This document shows, in pieces, positions 24,971-35,486 of a DNA stretch of 64,000 nucleotides (position 1 is the stretch's first letter; every line of letters begins with the position of its first letter). The translations under genes were made by a program, and so were the position numbers. The stretch is from Paramesorhizobium leguminum (GTDB lineage: Bacteria; Pseudomonadota; Alphaproteobacteria; Rhizobiales; Rhizobiaceae): the NCBI RefSeq assembly GCF_003217235.1, contig NZ_QJTF01000020.1, positions 1 through 64,000 of the forward strand, in the 5' to 3' direction. The notes under the pieces were generated by a model. That model saw only the letters and a list, made by a program, of their open reading frames with translations. It did not search any database and was not told the origin of the DNA.

Positions 24971-26944
24971 TCATGCCACTATTCGCCTGGTGTCGAACTG
25001 TCGTGGGGCGTCGGCTTGGTACTCGGAAAGTGCGTAGTCGTTGATAATGGCGGCGGGGGTGTAACCCGATACGAGTTCCGCCAACACAGCGCGGACCGTT
25101 ACCATATCGTTGCGGTCGAGCGCGGCGTCCAGCAGTTTCAGCCGCTTTGACAATTCTGGCCAGGGCAGGAAATCCTCCTTGGCCTTGATGATCCTCGGAT
25201 GTTCTGTCGGTTCGGGATTATTGCCTATCAGCAATTCCTCGTAGAGCTTTTCACCAGGCCGCAGGCCGGTAATGGCGAGTTCGATGTCCCCATCCGGGTG
25301 GTCCTCATCCCGTACCGTCAGGCCGGAGAGTTCGACCATGCGCCGCGCCAGATCCGCAATGCGTACCGGATCGCCCATGTCGAGCAGGAATACGTCGACG
25401 CCTTCGGCCATGGCGCCAGCCTGAATGACAAGCTGGGCCGCTTCCGGGATCGTCATGAAATAGCGCGTGACTTCCGCGTGCGTAAGCGTGATCGGGCCGC
25501 CATCGCGTATCTGCTGACGAAACAACGGCACTACGGACCCGGATGACCCAAGGACATTGCCGAACCGAACCATGCAGAAATTGGTGCGTGGCCGGCCGGC
25601 GAGCTGCTCCGCCGAGAGCGCCTGCAGCACCATTTCCGCTATCCGCTTGCTTGCGCCCATGACATTCGTCGGCCGGACGGCCTTGTCGGTGCTGATCAAA
25701 ACGAAATCGGAAACGCCACACTCTCGTGCTGCCAGCGCAGTTTCCAGCGTTCCCATGATATTGTTGCGGACCCCTTCGGCGGGATTATGCTCGACGAGCG
25801 GAACGTGCTTGTAAGCGGCCGCATGATAAACGGTATGCGGGCGCCAACTGCGCATGATTTGCGTCATGCGATGACCGTCACGCACCGAGCAGAGGATCGG
25901 TAATACCAGCACATCCGCCAGCTCGTACGCTTCCGCGAGCTTCGTCAATTCGGCATCGATCGTATAAAGCGCAAATTCGCTGTGCTCGACGAGAATGAGA
26001 TGCGACGGTCCGCTTTTGAGTATCTGGCGGCACAGCTCGCTGCCGATCGATCCCCCGGCTCCCGTCACCATCACCACCTTGCCGCGGCTCTTTTTCTCGA
26101 GCAACGCCTGATGCGGCCCGATAGCGTTGCGCCCCAGAAGGTCTTCGATCTCCAGTTCGCGAATATCGGAAACCGTCACGTGTCCCTGGGCCAGCGCCGT
26201 CAAATCCGGCAATGTCCGCACGGTGACCCTCGCCTTGCGCATCTCATCGAGTATCTCATTGCGTCGCTGCCGGCTGACCGACGGCAACGCGAGCAGAACA
26301 TCGCGAATGCCACTGGTCGCTGCAAGTACGGGCAGGTCGGCGGGATCGTAGATCGGCAGCCCACCCATGATGCCGCCTTTCAGCCGCGGATCGTCGTCGA
26401 GATAGCCGACAGCCTTGAGCTTTGCGCTGCTTGAAAGAGCACCCGCCAATTGGCGGCCGGCCGGGCCGGCGCCATAGATCAGCACCTTGGTGAGCGTGTG
26501 CTTGCTAAGATTACGCCGGTAGGCATCTCCCAGCCAGTAGCGAATGCCCAGACGCGAAAGCCCGACGGCTGTCAACAAAAGCAGCGGCTGCATAATACCG
26601 ATCGTTCGAGGAACGCCGGGAACGCTGATGGCGGTGAACACCGTCATGAAAGCCAGACCGTAAATGGCGACGGCCTTCAAGACCGCTATGAACGCCGATA
26701 GGCCTACATAGCGAAAGATCGCTCGATAAAGTCCTGTGACGATAAAAATCGGAAGAGCAAGGCTGAGCGAAACAATGACCGGCAGCCAACGCACGCCTTC
26801 GAATACGACCCACTCGTTCAGACGGAAACAGTAGGACAACCAAACAGTAAGCACGCACAGGCTGGCGTCGACCATCATGGCAATCAGGCGTTTCGTCAAA
26901 CGCGGGAGGGCTAGCAACGAAACCACAAGGGCTTGTCTCGGCAT
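24971..26944 (-). CDS. CapD/FlaA1-like nucleotide-sugar 4,6-dehydratase, membrane-bound
   Basis: This 657-residue polysaccharide biosynthesis protein resembles WbpM/PglF/CapD and the Brucella O-antigen protein WbkD. Four to five N-terminal transmembrane segments (residues about 15-130) precede a first Rossmann-like domain (IYGAGPAGRQLAGAL). The catalytic extended-SDR domain has VTGAGGSIGSELCRQI near residue 292, YHAAAYKHVPLVEHNP and STDKAVRPTNVMGASKR. Relatives convert UDP-GlcNAc to a 4-keto-6-deoxy sugar for QuiNAc or FucNAc synthesis. The ATG at 26944 follows GGAG; a TTG eight codons earlier is less likely. It lies next to manC, manB and ugd, consistent with surface glycan synthesis. Confidence 0.92.
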   Translation of the reverse strand: MPRQALVVSLLALPRLTKRLIAMMVDASLCVLTVWLSYCFRLNEWVVFEGVRWLPVIVSLSLALPIFIVTGLYRAIFRYVGLSAFIAVLKAVAIYGLAFMTVFTAISVPGVPRTIGIMQPLLLLTAVGLSRLGIRYWLGDAYRRNLSKHTLTKVLIYGAGPAGRQLAGALSSSAKLKAVGYLDDDPRLKGGIMGGLPIYDPADLPVLAATSGIRDVLLALPSVSRQRRNEILDEMRKARVTVRTLPDLTALAQGHVTVSDIRELEIEDLLGRNAIGPHQALLEKKSRGKVVMVTGAGGSIGSELCRQILKSGPSHLILVEHSEFALYTIDAELTKLAEAYELADVLVLPILCSVRDGHRMTQIMRSWRPHTVYHAAAYKHVPLVEHNPAEGVRNNIMGTLETALAARECGVSDFVLISTDKAVRPTNVMGASKRIAEMVLQALSAEQLAGRPRTNFCMVRFGNVLGSSGSVVPLFRQQIRDGGPITLTHAEVTRYFMTIPEAAQLVIQAGAMAEGVDVFLLDMGDPVRIADLARRMVELSGLTVRDEDHPDGDIELAITGLRPGEKLYEELLIGNNPEPTEHPRIIKAKEDFLPWPELSKRLKLLDAALDRNDMVTVRAVLAELVSGYTPAAIINDYALSEYQADAPRQFDTRRIVA

Positions 26945-27296
26945 CAAAATTCGCTCCGTTCGTGCCAATGATATCCCGCCATCTCTCGTCTACAATGAAG
27001 ACCATCCCGTTCCAAAGCGGTAAAATGCATCCGCCGTGGGAAATCATAGCTATCATGCCAGAGAGGGGCTTGAAACACATCCATGCACCGCACCATCGTG
27101 CCTCACAATTTTGATAAAGGAAGAAATAACATGCGAGCGTCGACCAGGGCGGAACGCTGCCGCAAACGCTTCAACACCCTTTTACCCCATTGAGAAGTAA
27201 CGCTTTATAATACATTAACCTATACTTGAGGTGCTTCAGGTCTTATCGTCGAAATCATGTATCGCAGGCACTGAAACTTCACCCGTACTTGATCCT
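26945..27296. other. intergenic region, no supported gene
   Basis: This 352-bp gap lies between manC and the dehydratase gene, both on the minus strand. The part next to manC (27180-27296) is AT-rich. I see no RNA gene, repeat family or convincing terminator. The promoter of the dehydratase gene probably lies here. Confidence 0.5.
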
Positions 27297-28715
27297 TTAA
27301 CGGCGCCCATAGACGTCCTCGAAGCGCACGATATCGTCCTCGCCCAGATAATCCCCGCTCTGAACCTCGATCATCACGAGCTGCATGATCCCGGGGTTTT
27401 CAAGGCGGTGCCTTGTGCCGCAGGGAATATAGGTGGATTCATTGGTTGTCAGGATAATCTCGCGATCGCCGTTCACAACTTTTGCCGTGCCGCTCACCAC
27501 CACCCAGTGCTCGGAACGGTGATGATGCATCTGCAAACTGAGGCTTGCACCTGGCTTTACCTCGATGCGCTTTATCTTGAAGCGCTCGCCCTCCTCGAGC
27601 ACCGTGTAGGTGCCCCAGGGCCGATGCACGGTCCTATGCACATTGTGCGCTTCGTGGCCGCGTTCCTTCAACTGCGTGACGAGCTGCTTGACGTTCTGCA
27701 CCTCATCCTTGTGCGCGACCAATATGGCGTCCGCCGAATCGACAATGATCAGGTCTTTCACGCCGACGACACCAATAAGACGTTCCGAACTGTTGATATA
27801 GCAGCCCTCGGTATCATGGAGCACCGTATCGCCATTAATCCGGTTGCCCTTGTCGTCGGGCTGCGTCAGATCGGCAAGCGCTTTCCACGAACCTATATCG
27901 CTCCAGCCGATATCGCAGCCGACGACCGCGATGTTGCCGGCCTTTTCCAGGATTGCGTAGTCTATTGATTTCTTCGGTACCTGCGAAAAATCGGTCGCGT
28001 CCAGCTCGATCCTGAGGCCGCTCGCCACCGATGAATGCCGGGCTGCAAGCAGGGCTTCCCGGCTTTTGGCCAGGATATCGGGACAATGTTCTTCCATCAA
28101 CCGCGCCATGGTGCCCGCTGTGAAACAGAACATGCCCGAATTCCAATAGAAGCGCCCCGAGGCGAGATATTCCCTGGCGCGCTCCAGATCGGGTTTCTCG
28201 ACGAAGCGGACCACGTTCTCCCCATCAGCCTCGATATAGCCATAGCCGGTTTCCGGATACTCCGGCTCGATTCCGAACGTCACCAGCCGTCCGGTCCCGG
28301 CCAATGCGATAGCTTTTGCAGCCGCCGCGCGGAAGGCATCCCCCTCCCGGATCATGTGATCCGCCGGAAGAAGCATGATGACCGCGTCGTCGCCAAAAAC
28401 CTGTTGCACATGCAGAGTGACGATGGCGCCGGCGGCGGCCGTATCACGGCCCACGGGCTCCAGAAGATAGGTGGATTCGATGCCGGAAACATTCAGTCCG
28501 CGATACTCATCTTCCGTCTTGAAGAAGAGCTCACGATTGGTAATCGTCAGCACCCGCTCGACACCTGGAAGCGCGGCGGCATTGAGGAAAGTATGCTGCA
28601 AAAGGCTTTTTCCATCGGCAAGCCTGATGAATGGTTTGGGGTGCGTTTCCCGCGAAAGGGGCCATAGCCGCGCGCCCACGCCTCCGCCCATGATCGCCGG
28701 TATGATCTTAGTCAT
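27297..28715 (-). CDS. manC: mannose-1-phosphate guanylyltransferase / mannose-6-phosphate isomerase
   Basis: A 472-residue bifunctional enzyme making GDP-mannose. The N-terminal nucleotidyltransferase domain has the pyrophosphorylase signature GGGVGARLWPLSRETHPKPF (residues 10-29) and FVEKPDLERAREYL mid-domain. The C-terminal type II isomerase cupin has RPWGTYTVLEEGERFKIKRI and the metal-ligand stretch LQMHHHRSEHWVVV. Length is normal. AAGGAG precedes the ATG. It follows manB by 100 bp; the pair supplies GDP-mannose for lipopolysaccharide or exopolysaccharide. Confidence 0.96.
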   Translation of the reverse strand: MTKIIPAIMGGGVGARLWPLSRETHPKPFIRLADGKSLLQHTFLNAAALPGVERVLTITNRELFFKTEDEYRGLNVSGIESTYLLEPVGRDTAAAGAIVTLHVQQVFGDDAVIMLLPADHMIREGDAFRAAAAKAIALAGTGRLVTFGIEPEYPETGYGYIEADGENVVRFVEKPDLERAREYLASGRFYWNSGMFCFTAGTMARLMEEHCPDILAKSREALLAARHSSVASGLRIELDATDFSQVPKKSIDYAILEKAGNIAVVGCDIGWSDIGSWKALADLTQPDDKGNRINGDTVLHDTEGCYINSSERLIGVVGVKDLIIVDSADAILVAHKDEVQNVKQLVTQLKERGHEAHNVHRTVHRPWGTYTVLEEGERFKIKRIEVKPGASLSLQMHHHRSEHWVVVSGTAKVVNGDREIILTTNESTYIPCGTRHRLENPGIMQLVMIEVQSGDYLGEDDIVRFEDVYGRR

Positions 28716-28815
28716 TGCGAGAGCTCCTTGCCATTAGACGGGATGGGATTAAACCGGGCCGGCTATTCCAATCCAACCTATTATTTAAACCGTACAATTT
28801 TATTCGGAAAGTCTA

Positions 28816-30246
28816 CTATTTTTTCGAATCGTGCTCTAATGCGCGCGCTGCTCGCTCCAGTCCCCAGACCAGGAGCTCCGCGGCGCGTTCCCGGGATCCT
28901 GCTTCCGTATAGCATCGTAATTCAGGCGCATTGCCGGAAGAGCGGTAGTGTATCAGGTCGCCGTTCGTGAGAACGACGCGCATGCCATCGATGCGGTCGC
29001 TATCGCGTACCGTTCCCGCATCGGCGAAGAATGCGCGCAGAGCTTGCGCGTTCTCCAGACTTTTCAGGAATGCGCCGCTCTTTTCCGCCGGCACATGTTC
29101 CAGCCGGCCACTGCCGGTATGGCGCGCCGGTAGCCGCTCGACCAGCCTCGACAAGGATGTGCCTTCCCTCGCGGCCATGCCTAGCACGCAGAGGATCGGC
29201 AACATGGCATCCCTGGTCGGCAGGGCGTCGATCACACGCCCGTCGACCGCCGCCGGTGCGCCAAGCAGCACGCCGCCATTGGCCTCGAAGCCGATGATAC
29301 GTTTACAGCCATCGCCAAGCGCCTTCTCCATGCCCTCGATGACGTAGGGTGAGCCGACGCGCGTACGGTAGACACGATCGAAAAAGCCACACTGCTCGAT
29401 GGACGTGTTGGACGTAACCGGCGTGACTACGGCATCGGCTTCAAGGAAGCGGGCGGTCAACAATCCGACCATATCGCCGCGAAGGAAATTGCCGTTTTCA
29501 TCGGCGATCAACGGCCGGTCCGCGTCGCCGTCGGTCGAGACGAGCGCGTCGAGTTTCAACGCCCGGCAGGTCTGTTCGGCAAAGATAATATCTTCGGGGC
29601 GAAGCGCCTCCGTATCGACGGGAACGAAGATGTCGGAACGGCCGACACCGATCGCTTCCGCCCCCGTGCCTTGCAAGATTTCAACCATGAGATCGCGCGC
29701 GACGGAGCTATGCTGGTAGACACCGATCCGCTTGCCGGCAAGTGCGCCCGGCGACAGGAGCGATGCGCAGCGCCCGGCATAGGCTCGCAATGCCTCATCG
29801 GAGACGGCGACATCGCTGTTCGCGGCGGGGGGCTTTTGCGAATCAAGAAACGCCAGAATTCCCGCCTCGTCCGCTTTGTCGATTTCGCCATCGGGGCGGT
29901 AGAATTTCAGGCCGTTGCGGTCGGCGGGGATGTGGCTGCCCGTCACCATGATGGCCGGGGCGCCCAATATCATAGCCCGAAGAGCCAATGCGGGCGTTGG
30001 TAGCGGCCCGCAGTTTTCCACGCGCATTCCGAAGCTTCTCGCCGCGCTCATGCCGGCAGCGGCCATACGCGGACTGCTGGAGCGAAGATCGTAACCGACC
30101 AGCAAAACACCGTCATGCGCAACGGCATGACGCTTTTGCACATGTTTCAGAAAAGCAACCGTATAGGCCCCGCAGACCTCATCGCCGAGCTCTGTGACAA
30201 GCCCGCGCAGGCCGCTTGTTCCAAATTTCAAACCGCTCATAGTCAC
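28816..30246 (-). CDS. manB: phosphomannomutase
   Basis: A 476-residue alpha-D-phosphohexomutase converting mannose-6-phosphate to mannose-1-phosphate. FGTSGLRG begins domain 1. The phosphoserine loop reads TGSHIPADRNGLKF (about residues 101-114), with the active Ser followed by His-Ile-Pro instead of the more usual His-Asn-Pro, a variant seen in rhizobial ManB-type enzymes. DGDADRPL is the metal-binding loop, and SGNAPELRCYTEA the phosphate-binding end. The GTG at 30246 overlaps the ugd stop by four bases (GTGA); ATG at 30240 is an alternative. It is coupled with ugd upstream and manC downstream. Confidence 0.93.
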   Translation of the reverse strand: MTMSGLKFGTSGLRGLVTELGDEVCGAYTVAFLKHVQKRHAVAHDGVLLVGYDLRSSSPRMAAAGMSAARSFGMRVENCGPLPTPALALRAMILGAPAIMVTGSHIPADRNGLKFYRPDGEIDKADEAGILAFLDSQKPPAANSDVAVSDEALRAYAGRCASLLSPGALAGKRIGVYQHSSVARDLMVEILQGTGAEAIGVGRSDIFVPVDTEALRPEDIIFAEQTCRALKLDALVSTDGDADRPLIADENGNFLRGDMVGLLTARFLEADAVVTPVTSNTSIEQCGFFDRVYRTRVGSPYVIEGMEKALGDGCKRIIGFEANGGVLLGAPAAVDGRVIDALPTRDAMLPILCVLGMAAREGTSLSRLVERLPARHTGSGRLEHVPAEKSGAFLKSLENAQALRAFFADAGTVRDSDRIDGMRVVLTNGDLIHYRSSGNAPELRCYTEAGSRERAAELLVWGLERAARALEHDSKK

Positions 30247-31574
30247 GTGATCGATTTCGGAGTTATGGAGACAGCGCCATTGCCCACCGATCTGTAATCG
30301 AGACCGGTATCCGCAACATCTTCCAGCTTATAGACGTTGCGCATGTCGAACAATACATTTCCAGCCATCAGATCGGCGATCTTCTTGAGATCGAGTGCGC
30401 GGTAAGCGTTCCATTCAGTCAGCAGCGCCACGACGCCCGCGCCTTCCACCGCCTCATAGGCGGAAGCGCACCAGATCACGTCCGGCAATACGGTGCGAGC
30501 GGCATTCATCGCCTCCGGATCGTGGGCGCGCACCGTGAGCCCCGCCTTCTGGATGGCGCGTACGATATCGAGCGCCGGTGATTCGCGGATATCGTCGGTG
30601 TTGGGCTTGAAGGCGATGCCGAGAACAGCGACGCTCTGCGCTCCGGTCTTCCTCGCGGCTTCGACGATGCGTGCGGCCATGGCCTGCTTGCGGGCCTCAT
30701 TGACCGCCACGACCTCTTCGATCAAGGTCTGTGGCGCATCGAAACGCCGCCCTGTCGCCGCGAAGGCGCGTGTGTCCTTGGGAAAGCATGAGCCGCCGAA
30801 GCCGGGTCCCGCGTGCAGAAACTTCGCTCCGATGCGCTTGTCCATGCCGATGGCATGCGCCACCTCCTGGACATTTCCGCCTGCCTGCTCGCAAAGATCG
30901 GCAACCTGATTGATGAAGGTCACCTTCATCGCCAGAAACGCATTAGCTGCATATTTGATGATTTCGGCGTTTTCCAGCGTCGTCACAACCATCGGCGTCT
31001 CGCGCAGATAGAGCGGCCGGTAGACGCGGCGCATGGCCTCACGTCCACGCGCATCCTCGACGCCGACGACCACGCGATCAGGCCGCATGAAATCCTCGAT
31101 TGCCGAGCCTTCGCGTAAAAATTCCGGATTGGACACCATGGAGAACGCGACGTCCGGACGGGCCGCGCGGATGCGGTCGCGAATGCGCGCATTGGTGCCG
31201 ACCACCACCGTCGATTTGATGACGATCACCGCGCCCGGCTTCATCGCCGCGGCCACCGCATCGGCCGCCGCCTCGATATATTGCAGGTCAGCCTCGCCAT
31301 CGCCGCGCCGCGACGGTGTGCCGACTGCGATGAAGATGACATCAGCTTCCGCTACGCTGGCTGCGAGGTCGGTGGTGAAGGACAGCCGGCCATCGCGAAT
31401 ATTGCGCGCCATCAGCTCGTCCAGGCCTGGTTCGAAGATCGTCACTTCGCCAGCATTCAACCGCGCGATCAGCCCCGCGTTCAAATCGACGCAGCTCACC
31501 GGGAAGCCAAATTCAGCGAAGCAGACACCGGAGACGAGCCCGACATATCCCGTCCCGATCATCGATATATTCAT
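30243..31574 (-). CDS. ugd: UDP-glucose 6-dehydrogenase
   Basis: A 443-residue enzyme oxidising UDP-glucose to UDP-glucuronate with two NAD. The N-terminal MNISMIGTGYVGLVSGVCFA is the NAD site. FLREGSAIEDFMRPDRVVVG lies mid-protein, and GFGGSCFPKDT near residue 260 contains the catalytic Cys. The C-terminal domain has GIAFKPNTDDIRESPALD. Everything expected is present and length is normal. It is translationally coupled to manB by a four-base overlap. UDP-glucuronate here would feed acidic polysaccharide or lipid A modification. Confidence 0.95.
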   Translation of the reverse strand: MNISMIGTGYVGLVSGVCFAEFGFPVSCVDLNAGLIARLNAGEVTIFEPGLDELMARNIRDGRLSFTTDLAASVAEADVIFIAVGTPSRRGDGEADLQYIEAAADAVAAAMKPGAVIVIKSTVVVGTNARIRDRIRAARPDVAFSMVSNPEFLREGSAIEDFMRPDRVVVGVEDARGREAMRRVYRPLYLRETPMVVTTLENAEIIKYAANAFLAMKVTFINQVADLCEQAGGNVQEVAHAIGMDKRIGAKFLHAGPGFGGSCFPKDTRAFAATGRRFDAPQTLIEEVVAVNEARKQAMAARIVEAARKTGAQSVAVLGIAFKPNTDDIRESPALDIVRAIQKAGLTVRAHDPEAMNAARTVLPDVIWCASAYEAVEGAGVVALLTEWNAYRALDLKKIADLMAGNVLFDMRNVYKLEDVADTGLDYRSVGNGAVSITPKSIT

Positions 31575-31687
31575 TTATTCAAATCCGCATATTTTCTTTG
31601 GAAATTCGTGTTTATGGAAAATCGCCGTGTGGGTCAAAGCCGAATTTTAGACCGCCGGGATCTGCAGGGGCGCATCAGCGCGGAAAG

Positions 31688-34600
31688 TCACCATGTCACG
31701 CGCAATCCTGCATCGCCGCGCACGCCCTTGCGATTGTCGCCGCCGACATCGCGGGTATAGGCGGCGTCTACCCACAGACCCATATTCGCCGCGAATTGCC
31801 AGACAACGCCGCCGCCTACTTCCAGCGTCGTGGCGCGGGCGCGTGACTTCACCGCCTCGTCATGATCGAAATAGATCGTATCGGTCGGTGTAAAGTCCTG
31901 CCAGATATTTGCCTTGGCATAAGGGCGCAGTAATGTGGATGACAGGCTATCGGCCGACAGGCGGAAGCCGATGCGGCCCATCATGGCGTCGGGCGTGTTG
32001 TAATCGACCTGCGAGAAGGCATCACTCACGCGGTTGATGTCGGTATGCGTATAGACCAGTTGCGCTTGCGGCTCGATTTTCACATCGTCCGATAGCGCGA
32101 TCGGATAGCCGCCTTCGATCGACACGGTGATGCCATAGCCTTTTGTAGCAATATGGCTGCCCGAGCCTTTTGTGGCGATGCTGCTATCGGCAACCGAACG
32201 CCCGCTGCCTTCAAAGCGCGTGCCCATCACCACCAGGTCGGTATACCAGCCGTTTGGCGCCAGATGCGTCCAATAGACGCCGCCGCTCATGCCCTCCAGC
32301 GTGGCGTCGCCGGCGATTTGATCATGCTTGCCGAAGGCGAATCCCCTGACCTCGCCGGAGGATCGCGCATAGGCCATGAACATACCAACGCGGTCCTGAT
32401 GGCCGGAAGGCTGCGCCCATCGCATCACGTCGAATCCGCTCTGCAGGCCATAGGTTTCGCCGTCGAATTTGGCGCTGACCGTGCCGGAAAAGCTTTGGTC
32501 CATGCGCTGTCCGAAGGTCCGCCCCCAGGCCGCGCGATTGGCTGCCGGGCCGATCAGTTTCTGATCGCCGTTGCGCTCGTGGAACGTGCCGAGCGCAGTC
32601 ACGTCCTGCTGGCGCCCCAGGCTGGTGAGCGCGGAGTGGATCGACACTGTCGGACTATAGACCGGCGTATTGTCGTTCAGTTCATTGCGCAGATAATAGC
32701 TCTGCTCCTCCTCCGCCGTGCCGCCGCCCTTTTGCGTGCCCTGAAACAAGAGATATTCAAACGGGCCAGCCGAGACTTGCCGCGCGAGATGAAAGCTACC
32801 GGTCGTGATGCCGGCACCATCCTTTGCCACGACAACAGGAATACCGTTGCCTGTGGTCAAATCTCCGTCGCCGCCGGCATTGGTTATGATGATGCCGGTA
32901 TTGCCGCCGGCGGTGTGACCCGCGCCTGCAATGACCAGATGGCTCATCGGAGAATTATCGGCGCCTAATACGCCATGCAGCGCGAGCGTTCCGCCATTGC
33001 CGGTATAATTGCCGGCGATAATGAGCGCCTGATCGAGGCCGCCCGTCCCCGGCTCGACAATGCCGGAATTGCTGACGTGGTTGTTGATCCTGCCAACGCC
33101 ACTCAGCGTTCCAAGCGGAGCGACGGTGACGTTCGAGGCCAGCGCGCCGTTCACCTGCAACGCGCCGCCGCTGATCAGCGTCGGCCCGCTATAATCCTGC
33201 GCGGTATCGAAGATGGTGGTTCCAGGCCCGATCTGGCGCACGCCCCCTTCGCCTGTGATGGCCGCCGTGAAATCAAGATCATCCGAGCGATTGATGGCAA
33301 GCGTCGCACCTTTTGAAACAGTGACATCGCCTGTGATGCTGCCCGCATTGCCGCCGTCGCCCAATTGCAGCGCGCCGCCTGAAATCAGTGTGCCGCCGCT
33401 GTAATTGCTGTTGCCGGTGAGGATCGTCGTTCCCGCGCCCTGTTGCGTGACGCTGCCCGTTCCCGAAATCGCGCCCGGAACAATTAGCGGCGCCGTGGCA
33501 TCGCGATCAAATACGAGCGCGCTGTTGTTGAGAACGGACCCAGTGCCAAGCGTGCCCGTAGAACCGCCGTCGCCTATTTGCAGCGTGCCGCTGTTGATTG
33601 TCGTGCCTGCATAGCTGTTCGCGCCGGTGAGAACGAGCGTGCCGGGGCCGGTCAGCGAGAGCGGGCCGCCGCCGGCGATGTCTTTTGTCACCTTGAATGT
33701 GTTTGCGGCTTCCGCAATCTCGAAACCGCCGCCCTGCGCGCCCCAATTGATGGCGCGGTTTGTGCCGGTATAGGTCGCGCCGGTGACCTTGAGCGTACCG
33801 CCGTTGAAATCAAGCGCACCAGACGCAGCGCCGAGATTTCCATCCGATGAGACAGAGAGTTTCCCGGCATCGAAAAATGTGCCATCGGTGTAGCTGTTGT
33901 TCATGTTGGTGAGCGTGGTCTCGCCGGATCCCATTTGCGCGACCTTGCCGTCACCGCTAATGAGCCCTGTGAATTGAAGCGCGGTATCCGAGCGGTTGAA
34001 GCCAAACGTGGCGCCATTAAATAGCGCCACATCGCCCATGATGCTGCCCGACGCGCCACCATCGCCAAGGAGAATCGCGCCACCTTCGATCTTTGTGTTG
34101 CCGGTGTAAATATTGGTACCCGTTAAGCTCAGCGTTCCGGTGCCGACCTTCGTCAAGGATCCTGCTCCTCCGGTTCCAGTACCAAACCAACTATCATTTT
34201 GAATGACTGCGTTTAACGCTGTCGACAAATTGTTGCCGCCGACCTCCAGATTCACGCCTCCAAGATAAACACCACCGCTTCCTTCCAAGGAGCCGACCTT
34301 GGTCCCGGGTGTTCCTGAAATATCAAAAATGGATGGGTTAAGAATGAAGCGGGCTAGGCCGCCACTGGAATTATCGAAGAATATGAATTCCGCATTGACG
34401 CCGCTAAAAACGGCATTACCGGCAGATGTCGTGTCGGTGAAATAAATGTCAGCACCACCAGCAGCTCCAGTTTCACCGGTCACATTAAAAATAGGAGTGT
34501 ATGATGACAAATTCTCGATGCCATTGCCTCCTCCAAAACTCATCATTGTATGATAGCCAGTGGCGGCGGTTTGGAGAATATTAAACGTGTATTGCGGCGC

Positions 34601-34929
34601 ATCCACTGCAAAAATCATTGTGCCTATTTCTGTATAGTCGTCTATTTTGGCGGTCGTGTTCGTCACATTTCCAAAGGTAGCGGTAGTGCCTATTGTCTGG
34701 GGTATGCCGCCATTCCAGTTTTGTGCTGTATACCAATTGTCATCTGCTCCTGCTCCAGTCCAGGTAGACTGCGCTGTTGCGCCTGTCATCGGAACAACGA
34801 GCGTCCCTGCAACGATAATTGACGCCTGGAAGCGAATGAGTGCGCGCCCCCCCCCCCCCGCAATTGCAGGAGCGCCACCCCGACAATACCCGTTAGCGCA
34901 GCAACGGAACGAGAAACAGGCCGGCCCAT
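31688..34929 (-). CDS. autotransporter with PATR repeats, apparently phase-OFF at a poly-G tract
   Basis: A type V secretion protein of about 1080 residues. The passenger has several autotransporter-associated beta-strand repeats (SLTGTNIYTGNTKIEGGAIL, LTGANSYAGTTINSGTLQIG, LTGNSNYSGGTLISGGALQL). The C-terminal beta-barrel, about 280 residues, begins near AAWGRTFGQRMDQSFSG and ends in GLRVTW. The frame 5' of the passenger crosses 13 consecutive G. The ATG at 34929, with GAGGG upstream and a signal-peptide-like MGRPVSRSVAALTGIVGVAL, is one base out of frame with the passenger; 11 or 14 G would join them. Within the passenger frame only TTG (34951) or GTG starts exist upstream, giving a Cys-rich leader unlike a signal peptide. 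The gene is probably phase-variable and OFF in this sequence, barring a homopolymer error. Confidence 0.85.
34847..34859 (-). repeat. poly-G (13) tract, contingency locus
   Basis: Thirteen C on the plus strand are thirteen G in the sense strand of the autotransporter, within the predicted signal peptide-passenger junction. It is the longest homopolymer I noticed in the window and sits where a one-base slip switches the reading frame. Confidence 0.9.
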
Positions 34930-35123
34930 GACAATCGCCCTCACACACCAACGTCCGTCTTCATTGACGGGCGCCATTGGATGCAATGGATTGCCTCATG
35001 GGTGAGAACAGCTCACCGGAAGCTTTCGGTGCGGGATGCATGGTGAATGGAAAGAATAAAAAAAGAATAAAAAAGAAATAATAGTGCGTATAATTGTAAT
35101 TTCTCAATATATACTTTCGTTTA

Positions 35124-35210
35124 GAGTTTGTCAGAACTGGATCGAAACAGCGCTGCTCTCGCCGTCATTCTCTTATCAGCGGTTCAGTTGAGGCCTGACA
35201 GACCCTAGAG
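35124..35210. repeat. inverted-repeat block E, copy 2
   Basis: GTTTGTCAGAACTGG through AGGCCTGACAGACCCTAG matches 24675-24877 in the opposite orientation. The match is continuous except that the 118-bp inner palindrome of copy 1 is missing: here GCCGTCATTCTC joins directly to TTATCAGCG. Confidence 0.75.
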
Positions 35211-35270
35211 CGCTCCCTCTTTTGATGGAATCGCTTGGTGTCCTTTTGCGCCGTTGTCGTCAATGGATAG

Positions 35271-35424
35271 GTTGAGGCATGGATTCCTGTGACAAGCACA
35301 GGAATGACGCAAGAGAGGGTTCTTCGCCTGAAACTTCATCGTCTTGCAGGCAGAAATGTTTGGGCTGGTGTCAAAAGTCATATTGCCGTCATCCTGTGCT
35401 TGTCACAGGAATCCATGCCTCAAC
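35271..35424. repeat. inverted repeat with CCTGTGACAAGCACAGG arms
   Basis: GTTGAGGCATGGATTCCTGT...AATGACG at the left and the complementary CGTCAT...ACAGGAATCCATGCCTCAAC at the right enclose about 75 bp. The arms are a sequence variant of the ATTCTCGGGCTTGTCCCGAG palindrome at 24726-24838. Confidence 0.85.
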
Positions 35425-35486
35425 GGTGAAACCGTCCGCACCGATAAAAGAATATCACCGTTTCAACCTAAAAATGAAATGCTCTA

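Noticed and set aside
34930-34951. TTG at 34951 as the true autotransporter start
   Set aside because: It is in frame with the passenger but encodes a Cys-rich leader without signal-peptide character and lacks a convincing Shine-Dalgarno; the ATG at 34929 in the other frame has both.
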